Part shown: piece by piece, positions 26,256 through 34,753 of the stretch
Layout: each line of letters begins with the position of its first letter
Position numbering within the stretch: the first letter of the stretch is position 1
Assembly: GCA_026710325.1 (NCBI GenBank)
Contig: JAPORH010000228.1
Location: 1 to 49,299 of the forward strand
Direction: 5' to 3'
Length of the DNA: 49,299 nt
Source: Litoreibacter sp.
GTDB lineage: Bacteria; Pseudomonadota; Alphaproteobacteria; Rhodobacterales; Rhodobacteraceae
Notes under the pieces: generated by a model
Told to the model about the DNA's origin: nothing
Databases searched by the model: none
What the model saw: the letters and a program-made list of their open reading frames with translations, nothing else
Made by a program: the position numbers and the translations under genes

Positions 26256-28303
26256 ACCACCCCGTCAGGTTGGAGCGCCGCAAAGCCTTGGCCGTAATTG
26301 TTATCGACAACCCGCCGGTAAATGCGCTGAGCCACAGCGTGAGGCTTGGCATTCTGGGCGCGCTTGAGGCGGCGCTGCAAGACACCTCCGTCACCCGTAT
26401 CATTTTGGCTGCCAAGGGCCGGACTTTCCCGGCAGGTGCGGATATAAAGGAGTTTGACCAGCCGTCGCGCGCGCCGTCTTTGGGGGATCTATGCGATATC
26501 ATAGAGCTGTCACCGAAGCCGGTCGTTGCCGCGCTCCACGGTCAGGTTTTGGGGGGCGGGCTGGAGCTTGCCATGGCCGCGCATTACCGCGTTGCCGCGC
26601 CAAATACGCAGCTGGGTTTGCCCGAGATCAAACTGGGTTTACTGCCTGGCGCAGGCGGCACGCAACGCGCTCCCCGGCTGATTGGCGCGCGAGACGCTTT
26701 GGGCATGATGCTGACGGGCACACCCATTAGCGCGGAACGTGCAGAGCCACTTGGCCTGATTGATGGGATTGTAGACGGCGATTTGCTGCAAATGGTTGAG
26801 CGCCTGGCCCTCGAATTGGATCAGCCGCGCCCGACGCGCGAACTGCGACACCGTCTTTCAGATGGTGCCGCCTTCATGTCGGCTACGGCGAATGTGCGGG
26901 CGGGACTGGCGCCGGGCGACATTGCCGCGACGCGCATCGTAGAATGCGTCGAGGCGGCACTTCTTGTGCCCTTCGATGCCGCGCTGGAGATGGAGCAACA
27001 GGCCTTTTCCGATTGTCTGACATCGGAGGCTTCCGCCGGGATGCGCCATGCCTTTTTCGCCGAGCGCCGCGCGCAAAAGCTGACCATTCCGACAAATATG
27101 GATGCGCGCCAGATTGGGCATGTCGCTGTGGTCGGCGACGGGCAATTTAGCGATGCGATTGCGCTCTCGGCGCTGAACGCGGGCGTGAAGGTCACGCTCC
27201 TTGGCGCAAATGAGGCCAGCGTGACAGCGACGCTGGACCGGATTGGGGAGTATTACCTGCAAGAGGCCAAAGCCGGTCGCATCTCTCAGGAACAAGGCGC
27301 GCAGGCCCTGTCGGACCTCACACTAACCACAAAGGTATCGGCGCTCGCAGAGGCTGATTTTATTTTGGAAGGCCTTGGCGATGGCGGGCCACCCATGAAC
27401 ATGGTCATGCGCAAGATTGGGCAGGTTGCGAAGGCCGGCGCGGTACTTTGCGCCAACCGCGCTACCGTTTCCGCAAAGCTGGTGGGCGCTCTGACGGGGC
27501 GGCCGCAGGATACGATATTGATGCATTTCTTTGCCCCGATGGGCCGGCTGAACGTGGTTGAGCTTGGCCGGGGCGTGCCTTGTGATGCGCGTGCGCTCGC
27601 GGGGGCGCATCTTTTTGCCAAACGGCTTGGCATGATGCCGGTGCGCATGCGGGGTCGGGAAGGGTTGATCGGGACCCGACTGCTTTCGGCCTATTTGGAC
27701 GCCGCTGACGCGTTTTTGTTGAAAGGCGCGAGCCCGGAACAGGTAGATCGCGCGATGCTGGAATTTGGCATGCCGGAGGGGCCTTATCAGATGCAGGACC
27801 GCCTTTCATTGGTGGCGGCCCAGAAAATGAGGCTTCGTGGCACGAAGCCGATTCTGCGTTTGCAAGAGCGTATGGTGGAGGCGGGGTGCGTCGGCATGAG
27901 TGTCGGGCAGGGCTTCTATATCTATGGGCAGAACGCGCAAGACAATCGCCTGAACGAAGAAGTCATGCGCCTTTTGTTGGCTGAACGGCGCGAGAAAAAT
28001 GTGACGGAAACACCTTCCAGTATGCGCGAAATCCAAAACACGCTCGTCGCTGCGATGGCGAATGCGGGGGCGGCCTTGCTGGAGGCCAAGACGGTCTCTG
28101 TTCCCAGCGATATTGACGCCGTGATGCTTCATGGGATGGGATTCCCACGCGCGAAGGGCGGGCCCATGTATCAGGCTGATCGGCAAGGCGCGTTCCGGAC
28201 CCTCGGCCATCTTGAGCAGCTTTACTCGGTCGTGCCCGGGTTTTGCACCATCTCACCTTTGCTGCGTAAAAAGGCGGCGGAACGCGAAGAATTCGCAAGT
28301 TGA
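26252..28303 (+). CDS. enoyl-CoA hydratase/3-hydroxyacyl-CoA dehydrogenase fusion with altered dehydrogenase half
   Basis: The 683-residue protein is FadJ/FadB-alpha-like. The hydratase half keeps both catalytic glutamates: Glu105 in GGGLELAMAAHYRVAAP and Glu125 in LGLPEIKLGLLPGAGGTQR. The dehydrogenase half (about 288-680) keeps His425 (MHFFAP) and Glu437. It deviates elsewhere: the glycine loop is GDGQFSD (third glycine lost, 295-301); the acidic residue after the second strand is Gly318 (VTLLGAN); the SNTS serine is Ala404; the asparagine of the GNR motif is Thr475. The NAD-dependent step is therefore doubtful. It is translationally coupled to the APH-like kinase. Confidence 0.92.
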   Translation: MNHPVRLERRKALAVIVIDNPPVNALSHSVRLGILGALEAALQDTSVTRIILAAKGRTFPAGADIKEFDQPSRAPSLGDLCDIIELSPKPVVAALHGQVLGGGLELAMAAHYRVAAPNTQLGLPEIKLGLLPGAGGTQRAPRLIGARDALGMMLTGTPISAERAEPLGLIDGIVDGDLLQMVERLALELDQPRPTRELRHRLSDGAAFMSATANVRAGLAPGDIAATRIVECVEAALLVPFDAALEMEQQAFSDCLTSEASAGMRHAFFAERRAQKLTIPTNMDARQIGHVAVVGDGQFSDAIALSALNAGVKVTLLGANEASVTATLDRIGEYYLQEAKAGRISQEQGAQALSDLTLTTKVSALAEADFILEGLGDGGPPMNMVMRKIGQVAKAGAVLCANRATVSAKLVGALTGRPQDTILMHFFAPMGRLNVVELGRGVPCDARALAGAHLFAKRLGMMPVRMRGREGLIGTRLLSAYLDAADAFLLKGASPEQVDRAMLEFGMPEGPYQMQDRLSLVAAQKMRLRGTKPILRLQERMVEAGCVGMSVGQGFYIYGQNAQDNRLNEEVMRLLLAERREKNVTETPSSMREIQNTLVAAMANAGAALLEAKTVSVPSDIDAVMLHGMGFPRAKGGPMYQADRQGAFRTLGHLEQLYSVVPGFCTISPLLRKKAAEREEFAS

Positions 28304-28372
28304 TCGTTGGCACCGGCGGAAAATGGAACCGCAATGCGGGATGTGGCTTGACCGGTCGAGGATTCTGACGTT

Positions 28373-28386
28373 TGAATACGTATTCA
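28373..28386. promoter_or_regulatory. 14-bp perfect palindrome upstream of the ABC importer
   Basis: TGAATAC/GTATTCA is a perfect palindrome centred on CG, 82 bases before the start codon of the substrate-binding protein gene. CG-centred 14-bp palindromes are typical of LacI-type operators, which suits a sugar importer. No LacI-family gene is in the window. The rest of the 164-base gap shows no other structure. Confidence 0.45.
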
Positions 28387-28467
28387 GTGTTTAACATGCG
28401 CCGTAGGGCGTTGATAAAACCTTGCGCGGCTGGTCTGCTCGACTGGCGACTACTTAGGGAGAGAACT

Positions 28468-29709
28468 ATGAAAGATTTCACAACGGCATTGCTAAGCGGT
28501 GTGGCCGCTCTGGCATTCGCCTCTTCGGCAATGGCAGATGGGCATGGCTGCTCGGTTACCTCGGGCTCGGTGCGCATTCTGGGCAACGAGTTTCCTGCCA
28601 TCCAAACGATTGCAGCTAAAGCGCAAGAGTGTGTCTCGGGTGACGCGACTTTCGCGTCGAACCTGACCAAGGATCACCGGGATATCCAAGTGGCGGCGCT
28701 GACGCCAAACCCGGCAGAATACACCTCCGCCATTGTGGCCAATGGGTCGATCGTGCCGCTGATGAACGATGGGCTGATCCGGCCGCTGGACGATCTGGTC
28801 GCCAAACACGCGCCCGACTTTCCCAAAAGCCAGCTGATCACCATCAACGGTCAGATAATGGCCGTGGCCTTCATGGCCAATGCGCAGCACCTGTTCTACC
28901 GTGAGGACATCCTAGCCGAGGCCGGCGTTGAGGTCCCCACCAGTTACGAAGACGTCCTGGCCGCCGCAAAGGCGATCAAGGATAAAGGCCTTTTGGAATA
29001 CCCGCTGTCGGGCACCTATAAGGCCGGTTGGAACCTCGGCGAGGAATTCGTCAACATGTATATGGGAACCGGGGCCTCCATGTTCGAAGAGGGCACCGCG
29101 AGTCCCGCCATCAACAATGAGAACGGCATCGCTGCGCTCAACATGATGAAGGCGCTCAGCGAATATATGAACCCCGACTTTCTGACCTACGACTCCAACG
29201 CCGCTGCGGCGGAGTGGGAAGCCGGCAATGTCGCCATCATGAACATGTGGGGTTCCCGTGCGGGGCCAGTGACCGATGACGAAGGCTCTACGCCCGAAAT
29301 CGTCGCCGCTACCAAATTTGCCGCCGCCCCAACCCTTGGCGAAGGCCCAGAGCTGGCCACAACGCTGTGGTGGGACGGGTTCACCATCGCGGCCAATATC
29401 TCGGATGAGGACGCCGAAGCGACCTTTATTGCCTTGATGAACGGCATCAATGACGCGACCGCAAACGCCAATCCGGAACAGGCGGTCTGGTTGTCGCCCG
29501 GCTACAAACCAAGCCCGGCTGCTGCTGGCGTCTTCGCCTCCGCTTCCGCCACACCATACCCAATGGTGCCTTACGGCGGCCTGATGCACACCGCGCTTGG
29601 TGCCGAGCTGACAGAGTTCATGCAAGGCAATGAATCCGCTGAACAGGCGCTGGCCGATGTCGAGGCCGCCTACACTGCCGCCGCAAAAGAAGCGGGCTTC
29701 ATCCAGTAA
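28468..29709 (+). CDS. ABC transporter extracellular solute-binding protein (sugar type)
   Basis: The 413-residue periplasmic protein has a signal peptide (MKDFTTALLSGVAALAFASSAMA). The mature sequence resembles family 1 carbohydrate-binding proteins: VRILGNEFPAIQTIAAKAQE, IVPLMNDGLIRPLDDLVAKH, AVAFMANAQHLFYREDILAEAG and AAEWEAGNVAIMNMWGSRAG. Start ATG 28468 follows TTAGGGAGAGA; a frame extending to 28372 would run into the palindrome and is rejected. It leads a four-gene operon with two permeases and an ATPase. Substrate is not predictable: no catabolic genes are adjacent. Confidence 0.92.
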   Translation: MKDFTTALLSGVAALAFASSAMADGHGCSVTSGSVRILGNEFPAIQTIAAKAQECVSGDATFASNLTKDHRDIQVAALTPNPAEYTSAIVANGSIVPLMNDGLIRPLDDLVAKHAPDFPKSQLITINGQIMAVAFMANAQHLFYREDILAEAGVEVPTSYEDVLAAAKAIKDKGLLEYPLSGTYKAGWNLGEEFVNMYMGTGASMFEEGTASPAINNENGIAALNMMKALSEYMNPDFLTYDSNAAAAEWEAGNVAIMNMWGSRAGPVTDDEGSTPEIVAATKFAAAPTLGEGPELATTLWWDGFTIAANISDEDAEATFIALMNGINDATANANPEQAVWLSPGYKPSPAAAGVFASASATPYPMVPYGGLMHTALGAELTEFMQGNESAEQALADVEAAYTAAAKEAGFIQ

Positions 29710-29798
29710 GCGGGCGCAGATATCAAAGGGCAGGGGCCGCCAAAGTGCGGCCCGGCCCACCAGATTAAGGACTTTTCCACGCGACATGGGGGTGCGAG

Positions 29799-30830
29799 AT
29801 GAAGCACAAGACGTTTCTTTGGTTCATGCTGCCCTCGGGCTTTGCGATGCTCCTGTTCATTGCGTTGCCGATCATGTCGGTGCTGGTCCAGTCGCTGTAT
29901 ATTGAGCATGAAAAGGTCCTGATCGAGGTCGAAAACTGCGTGCCGCTGGGCGGCTGCACCAAAGAAACCGTCGTCGATACTGAGGCCGCCGCTCGGCTGA
30001 AGGCCGAACAGCCACTAGGCCAATTCAACGGGTTTGGCACCTATACCAATCGCAACCACCTCGCGACTGCCGAAATTGCTGGGTTCTGGCGTAGTACCAA
30101 CAGCTGGGCCGAATTCGGCAAACAGGTCTACGGGCTGCCCTTCTACAAGGCGTTGGCCTTCACGCTGACCTACACGTTCCTCGTCACGCCGATGGTCATC
30201 ATCCTGGGCTTTTGCATCGCGCTTGCGGTCAACGCCTTGCCGCGCATGTTCAAGGGGCTGGCGATCTTCTTTTCACTGCTTCCGATGATGGTAACGCCGC
30301 TGGTCGGCTCGCTGATCCTTTATTGGATGATCGACAGCCGCGGCGTATTGGGTCAGACGCTGCAGGTGATCATGGCCGATCCGGACCTGTCACTCAGGGC
30401 CAGCCCGGTGCTGACGTGGATTATGCTGATGGTTTACGGGACATGGTCTTCTGCCCCCTTCGCCTTCGTGGTCTTTTACGCCGGGCTGCAGACCGTGCCG
30501 GAGGACACGTTGGAAAGTGCAATGATCGATGGCGCCTCGCGATGGGAGCGGGTGCGCTACGTCGTCATCCCCTATCTGATGCCGCTGGTAACGTTTATTG
30601 CGCTCATTCAGCTGATGGACAACTTCAGGGTGTTCGAGCCGATTGTCGGCTTCTCGGCGGAGGCCTCGGCCACGTCGCTCAGTTGGATCATCTACAATGA
30701 TCTGCGCGGCGAGTTCCAACTCTTTGGTTCGGCAGCTGCAACGTCGATGCTGACCATTCTCGGTGTAGCGGTGTTGCTGACGCCAGTGCTGATCCGGACA
30801 TGGCGCGATTTCAAGGGAGCAAAATCATGA
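29799..30830 (+). CDS. ABC sugar transporter permease (MalF type)
   Basis: The 343-residue inner-membrane protein has six spans and the permease EAA loop at LESAMIDGASRWERVRYVVIPYLMP. After the first span is a periplasmic insert of about 80 residues containing a cysteine pair (ENCVPLGGCTKE), longer than in many MalF-like permeases. It lies 89 bases after the binding-protein gene and overlaps the next permease gene as ATGA. Confidence 0.93.
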   Translation: MKHKTFLWFMLPSGFAMLLFIALPIMSVLVQSLYIEHEKVLIEVENCVPLGGCTKETVVDTEAAARLKAEQPLGQFNGFGTYTNRNHLATAEIAGFWRSTNSWAEFGKQVYGLPFYKALAFTLTYTFLVTPMVIILGFCIALAVNALPRMFKGLAIFFSLLPMMVTPLVGSLILYWMIDSRGVLGQTLQVIMADPDLSLRASPVLTWIMLMVYGTWSSAPFAFVVFYAGLQTVPEDTLESAMIDGASRWERVRYVVIPYLMPLVTFIALIQLMDNFRVFEPIVGFSAEASATSLSWIIYNDLRGEFQLFGSAAATSMLTILGVAVLLTPVLIRTWRDFKGAKS

Positions 30831-31711
30831 GCGAAGCACTCGCAACAAGGCGCTCCCTTCCGTTACGGGCGCTGCTGATGGGGTTCTTGTTCCTTTGGTT
30901 GATAGCTGCGGCCTTCCCCTTCTTCTGGACGCTCTGGGGCAGCTTTAAGGTCCAGTCGGACTTCTTCTCGATCCAGGACTGGCGCAACGCGCTTTGGGGG
31001 ACCCGTACGGTGATCGAGACAGGAGGGGCGTTTACCGGCGCGGGTTACGAGGGAGCCTGGATACAAGAGGGCTTCGGCAGGGCGGTGTTTAACACTCTGA
31101 TCGTCACCGTCTGCGTCACTGCCATATCACTGACCTTCGGCACGCTGGGCGGCTATGCACTCAGCCGGTCGAGCTACAATTACACCTTTTGGATCCTGAT
31201 GGTGGCGCTGGTTTTCCGGGCCATGCCGCATATCACGCTGGTCTCGGGCTACTTGCTGCCCTTCTTCGAGCTGAATATTTGGGGTTATCTGTCTACCTCT
31301 ATCGTGGTGCTGGTCGCGATCAATCAGCCATTTACGATATGGATGCTTCGGTCGTTTTTCATGAACATCCCCAAGGATCTGGATGAATCCGCCATGGTCG
31401 ACGGCTGCACCCGGTTTCAGGCCTTCCGCTACGTGATTATCCCGGTGATGTGGCCCGGCGTGATCACGACGGGGCTGTTTTCCTTCCTGCTTGCCTACAA
31501 CGACTTCGCTGTCACAGCGATGCTGCTTTCAAAGGAAAATCAAACGATGATTCCCAAGATTGCCAGCTTCCTTGGTTCCACCCAACAGGAAGGCAACGTG
31601 ATGTTCGCTGTCGCCGCCGTGGTATCGGCAACTGCGCCGCTCTTTGTGCTGGTGCTCTTCTTCCAACGTCAAATTGTCAGCGGCTTGACCGCAGGCGCCG
31701 TGAAAGGCTGA
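30827..31711 (+). CDS. ABC sugar transporter permease (MalG type)
   Basis: The 294-residue inner-membrane protein has six spans. The EAA loop is DLDESAMVDGCTRFQAFRYVIIPVMWPG; the N-terminal MGFLFLWLIAAAFPFFWTLWGSFK is the first span. Start ATG 30827 overlaps the previous stop. It pairs with the MalF-type permease to form the channel; the ATPase gene starts five bases after its stop. Confidence 0.93.
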   Translation: MSEALATRRSLPLRALLMGFLFLWLIAAAFPFFWTLWGSFKVQSDFFSIQDWRNALWGTRTVIETGGAFTGAGYEGAWIQEGFGRAVFNTLIVTVCVTAISLTFGTLGGYALSRSSYNYTFWILMVALVFRAMPHITLVSGYLLPFFELNIWGYLSTSIVVLVAINQPFTIWMLRSFFMNIPKDLDESAMVDGCTRFQAFRYVIIPVMWPGVITTGLFSFLLAYNDFAVTAMLLSKENQTMIPKIASFLGSTQQEGNVMFAVAAVVSATAPLFVLVLFFQRQIVSGLTAGAVKG

Positions 31712-31716
31712 TCGAG

Positions 31717-32766
31717 ATGGCTGAAATCAAGCTTAAGAACGTCAACAAGCGCTGGGGCAGCTTTGTCGGGGTGAAGGATTTTGACCTGACGATCCCGGAC
31801 AAGGAGTTCCTGGTGCTGCTGGGCCCCTCAGGCTGCGGCAAGACCACGACGATGCGGATGATTGCCGGGCTGGAAGACCCAACCGAGGGCGAGATCTGGA
31901 TCGGCGACAAGATGGTTAACAATGTGGAGCCCAAAGATCGCGACATCTCGATGGTGTTCCAGTCCTACGGGCTTTACCCGAACATGACCGTTTACGAGAA
32001 CATCCGCTTCCCGCTGAAAGTGCGTAAGGTGCCGGAAGCCGAACATCACGACCGGGTCATGCGGGCGTCGGCCATGGTGGAACTGGATGATTTCCTGGAT
32101 CGCAAACCTGCCGCTCTGTCAGGCGGGCAGAGGCAGCGTGTGGCGCTTGCGCGCGCCATCGTGCGCAAGGCGCAGGTGTTCCTGATGGATGAGCCGCTGT
32201 CGAACTTGGACGCCAAACTGCGGGTCTCGACGCGGGCGCAGATCAAGAACCTCAGCCATGAGCTGCAGGCGACGACAATCTACGTGACTCACGATCAGAT
32301 CGAGGCGATGACCTTGGCGGACCGCGTTGTGGTGATGGAGAGGGGCATTGTGCAACAAGTGGGTACGCCCACCGATATCTATGACAATCCCGCCAATACT
32401 TTTGTGGCGAGCTTTATCGGTAACCCGGCTATGAACCTCGTGGACGGGGAGCTGAAGGCCGGCACGTTCACTGCGCCTAATATGACGGTCAGCGGGCTCT
32501 CAGGCCGCGACGGGCCGGTGACGCTGGGATACCGTGCGGAAGACGCTGCGGTCGCCCAGAGTGCCGACGGTGCGCAGATCACAGCGCCTGTCTATTCTAT
32601 GGAGCTATTGGGCGATGCCACGATGGTCACGGTGCGCTCTGGTGGGGCCATGCTTGCGGTGAAAGCGGACAAGGATTTTCGCGCAGAGATTGGTGACAGC
32701 TTCTCCGCGACTGTACCGGCGGAAATTTGCCACCTCTTCGATAAGGCAACCGGGGCGCGGCTCTAG
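31717..32766 (+). CDS. ABC sugar transporter ATP-binding protein (MalK/UgpC type)
   Basis: The 349-residue cytoplasmic ATPase has Walker A GPSGCGKTT (36-44), Q-loop at FQSYGLYP, signature LSGGQRQRVALARAIVR (134-150), Walker B FLMDEPLSNLD (155-165) and the switch His192. The C-terminal 110 residues form the TOBE/regulatory domain (GNPAMNLVDGEL, then LGYRAEDAAV) of MalK/UgpC importers. Start MAEIKL at 31717 follows the MalG gene by five bases; a long in-frame extension into that gene is rejected. It is the last gene of the importer operon. Confidence 0.95.
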   Translation: MAEIKLKNVNKRWGSFVGVKDFDLTIPDKEFLVLLGPSGCGKTTTMRMIAGLEDPTEGEIWIGDKMVNNVEPKDRDISMVFQSYGLYPNMTVYENIRFPLKVRKVPEAEHHDRVMRASAMVELDDFLDRKPAALSGGQRQRVALARAIVRKAQVFLMDEPLSNLDAKLRVSTRAQIKNLSHELQATTIYVTHDQIEAMTLADRVVVMERGIVQQVGTPTDIYDNPANTFVASFIGNPAMNLVDGELKAGTFTAPNMTVSGLSGRDGPVTLGYRAEDAAVAQSADGAQITAPVYSMELLGDATMVTVRSGGAMLAVKADKDFRAEIGDSFSATVPAEICHLFDKATGARL

Positions 32767-33112
32767 GCTTATGCGCTACACAATACAAAATTTGAGAATC
32801 ACTGGTCCCAGTTTGTGGGGCTAGAGGGCTAATTGTTGACTTAATCGAAACAGTAATTTATGCGTTAAGCTATTGTTTCCAATAGGGAAACAGAATTCAT
32901 GATTGATCTGTGTTTGATCTGTGACAGTGACGCAACGTCCGCGTTAACCTTTGATTCGGCGATTTTTTTGAAAATCTTTTAAAAACAGATAGTTAAGAAT
33001 TTTCGAATCTCACGAAGTGCAAAAAGGTTAAAAAAACCTTTCCGTTCCCCCTAAAGCTTCGCGGCCGTTTCGGCAAAACCTTGCTCACTGCTACTCTGTA
33101 GGGGGATTTGAA
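32767..33112 (+). other. 346-base AT-rich intergenic leader with alternative hairpins
   Basis: No gene is seen between the ABC ATPase and the 75-residue protein. Two mutually exclusive perfect stems overlap: CTATTG/CAATAG (32870-32875 with 32880-32885) and TGTTTCC/GGAAACA (32874-32880 with 32886-32892). TTGATCTGTG is repeated directly with an 11-base period (32903 and 32914). A possible promoter is TTGACT at 32835-32840 with TATGCG 17 bases later. The base composition is much poorer in GC than the coding regions. Confidence 0.45.
33023..33041 (+). terminator. weak A/T-rich hairpin
   Basis: AAAGGTT (33023-33029) pairs with AACCTTT (33035-33041) around an A-rich loop, 71 bases before the 75-residue protein gene. 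It could be a terminator or attenuator in the leader; no T-run follows. Confidence 0.3.
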
Positions 33113-33340
33113 ATGAGATTTTTAAACAGAGAGTTAGAGAGTTCTAAGACGTATTGGCTGCCTGTACGCGCACCACATATACGGATCGCTGTGCCTGCAC
33201 TCTTCGATGATGTGAAGCGCAGACCCGCCAAGAAGAAGGCGCCTAACCCGGCGCATTGCGAGTTACTGGATACCTTTCAGCGCGACATGGACGGCCTGAT
33301 GCCGCTTCCGGTTTCACGTAGGAAGGCAATGAAACGTTGA
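33113..33340 (+). CDS. hypothetical protein, 75 residues
   Basis: ATG 33113 follows a good TAGGGGGATTTGAA ribosome site. The product is basic and soluble (NRELESSKTYWLPVRAPHIR, a KRRPAKKKAP run at about 35-44, ending SRRKAMKR). The composition suggests nucleic-acid or acidic-partner contact, but no family is recognised. The long, structured AT-rich leader upstream suggests the gene is regulated. It has no operon partner. Confidence 0.6.
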   Translation: MRFLNRELESSKTYWLPVRAPHIRIAVPALFDDVKRRPAKKKAPNPAHCELLDTFQRDMDGLMPLPVSRRKAMKR

Positions 33341-33384
33341 GCAGTGCGGGGCGACGTGCGCGGTTGCGTGTCGTCCCGTTGCTT

Positions 33385-33471
33385 TCACTTCAGCATAATT
33401 CTCAGCAGCTCGGCGAAAATCAGCACCGAGGAGAATACGACGCCTGAGGAAATCAGCGTTGAATATGTCAT
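33385..33471 (-). CDS. possible 28-residue membrane peptide
   Basis: An ATG at 33471 opens a 28-codon frame on the minus strand (MTYSTLISSG, then VVFSSVLIFAELLRIMLK) ending with TGA 33385-33387. One hydrophobic helix fills most of it. GGAAAA lies 7 bases upstream. Single-helix peptides of this size occur as small subunits of membrane complexes, but nothing adjacent identifies a partner. The rest of the 282-base gap (33341-33622), including an (AC)n run near 33490, shows nothing else. Confidence 0.25.
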   Translation of the reverse strand: MTYSTLISSGVVFSSVLIFAELLRIMLK

Positions 33472-33622
33472 AGGGTTTTCCAAACTCGTTACACACACAC
33501 ATGCTGGCGTACAACACTTGCCAACACTTGATTAATGCCATCTTATAAGTCTGATTGTAAACGATATCTCGGGCTATTCGATGCAGACAGTGCGTTCTTA
33601 AATTGGAAACAGTTCGGCTGCG

Positions 33623-34093
33623 TTATTGATATTGGCCGGCGGTTATGAACTCCCCAAAACTTTCGCACCAGATGACAACCGTAGAATAGGCGCCGACGTC
33701 GATCCCTGCAGGAACGTCTATCAAGAAACCGTCGAACGTTTTAATATCGCCGATCAAAGCAGCCTCGGCTTTAAGCGGATTGAATTCGTCCTCATGCTCT
33801 ACAAACCTATTGGTGAGGTAGAGTTTGTAGTCGGGCCCGGGTGCAAGCGCGCCCTCATGAACAATCCGCGTTGGTGTCACACTGATCCGGCCCTCTCCCC
33901 AATGCAGCAGGTCGCTGCCCCGCAGGTCGCGGGTCAAATCGGTGGTGAAGAGTGCGTCACGCGCGCTTTCCTCAAGAATGGCCGCATCCGGCGCATCGGG
34001 CGCTGTCAGGATCGGCAACAGATAAATCCCGAGGGCAAAACCTGTCACCAACGCGGCGCTGTGTGTCGTTATGGCAAGTAACACCCGTTTCAT
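33623..34093 (-). CDS. DM13-domain secreted or membrane-anchored protein
   Basis: The 156-residue protein has an N-terminal signal/anchor (MKRVLLAITTHSAALVTGFALGIYLLP). A DM13 domain follows: RDLRGSDLLHWGEGRISVT, GPDYKLYLTNRF, FDGFLIDVPAGIDVGAYSTV and WCESFGEFITAGQYQ, whose single cysteine is the conserved DM13 residue. DM13 is proposed to act in electron transfer or redox reactions; function here is unknown. Start MKRVLL at 34093 follows GAGGGAGATATAC. It is divergent from the acetyltransferase gene. Confidence 0.85.
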   Translation of the reverse strand: MKRVLLAITTHSAALVTGFALGIYLLPILTAPDAPDAAILEESARDALFTTDLTRDLRGSDLLHWGEGRISVTPTRIVHEGALAPGPDYKLYLTNRFVEHEDEFNPLKAEAALIGDIKTFDGFLIDVPAGIDVGAYSTVVIWCESFGEFITAGQYQ

Positions 34094-34141
34094 GTATATC
34101 TCCCTCTTGCACCTCATTAGCGCTTACGTAGGGGAAACTCC

Positions 34142-34753
34142 ATGCTCCTGCACAATTGCCTTGCGCCCTCTAGATCGAAACCTATTTTCCGCGAAATGAT
34201 TATTCGTCCCGTTAAATCCTCCGACCACCAAGCGCTCTGGGATATTGTGCGCCCGGTCTTTCGCGCGGGCGAGACCTATGCGGTAAAGCGCGACATCAGT
34301 CGCTCGGCCGCGCTCAACATGTGGTGCAGCGCGCCGCGCGCGACATATGTGGCCGAGGAGCAGGGAAGGCTCTTAGGGACTTACTACATCAAAACAAACG
34401 CGCAGGGCGGCGGGTCGCATGTGTGCAATTGTGGCTACGTGACGGCGGAGGCCGCGCAAGGGCGCGGCGTGGCCCGTGCCATGTGCCTGCGCTCCCAGGA
34501 GCAGGCAATCAAGCTCGGCTATAAAGCGATGCAGTATAATATGGTGCTTGCAAGTAACGCCGGTGCCGTCGCCCTGTGGCATAAGTTGGGCTTCGAGACG
34601 GTTGGCGAACTGCCGCGCGTCTTTGAGCATCCCACGAAAGGCTTCGTCGACGCGTATGTGATGTATAAATGGCTGTTGCCTGACACCTCGCGGCGCGAAG
34701 CGGCTTTAGCCCAGAATGATGCCCAAAACGACGAGCATCAAGCCCAGCCCTGA
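34142..34753 (+). CDS. GNAT-family N-acetyltransferase
   Basis: The 203-residue enzyme has the GNAT fold. The acetyl-CoA-binding motif is in VTAEAAQGRGVARAMCLRSQEQAI, and the following strand and helix in NMVLASNAGAVALWHKLGFETVG. The C-terminus has the usual DAYVMYKWL block. The substrate (small molecule or protein) is unknown. ATG 34142 is chosen because TAGGGGAAA precedes it; ATG 34196 (MIIRPVKSSDH) fits the family N-terminus better but lacks a ribosome site. The last 48 bases overlap the convergent 71-residue protein gene. Confidence 0.86.
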   Translation: MLLHNCLAPSRSKPIFREMIIRPVKSSDHQALWDIVRPVFRAGETYAVKRDISRSAALNMWCSAPRATYVAEEQGRLLGTYYIKTNAQGGGSHVCNCGYVTAEAAQGRGVARAMCLRSQEQAIKLGYKAMQYNMVLASNAGAVALWHKLGFETVGELPRVFEHPTKGFVDAYVMYKWLLPDTSRREAALAQNDAQNDEHQAQP

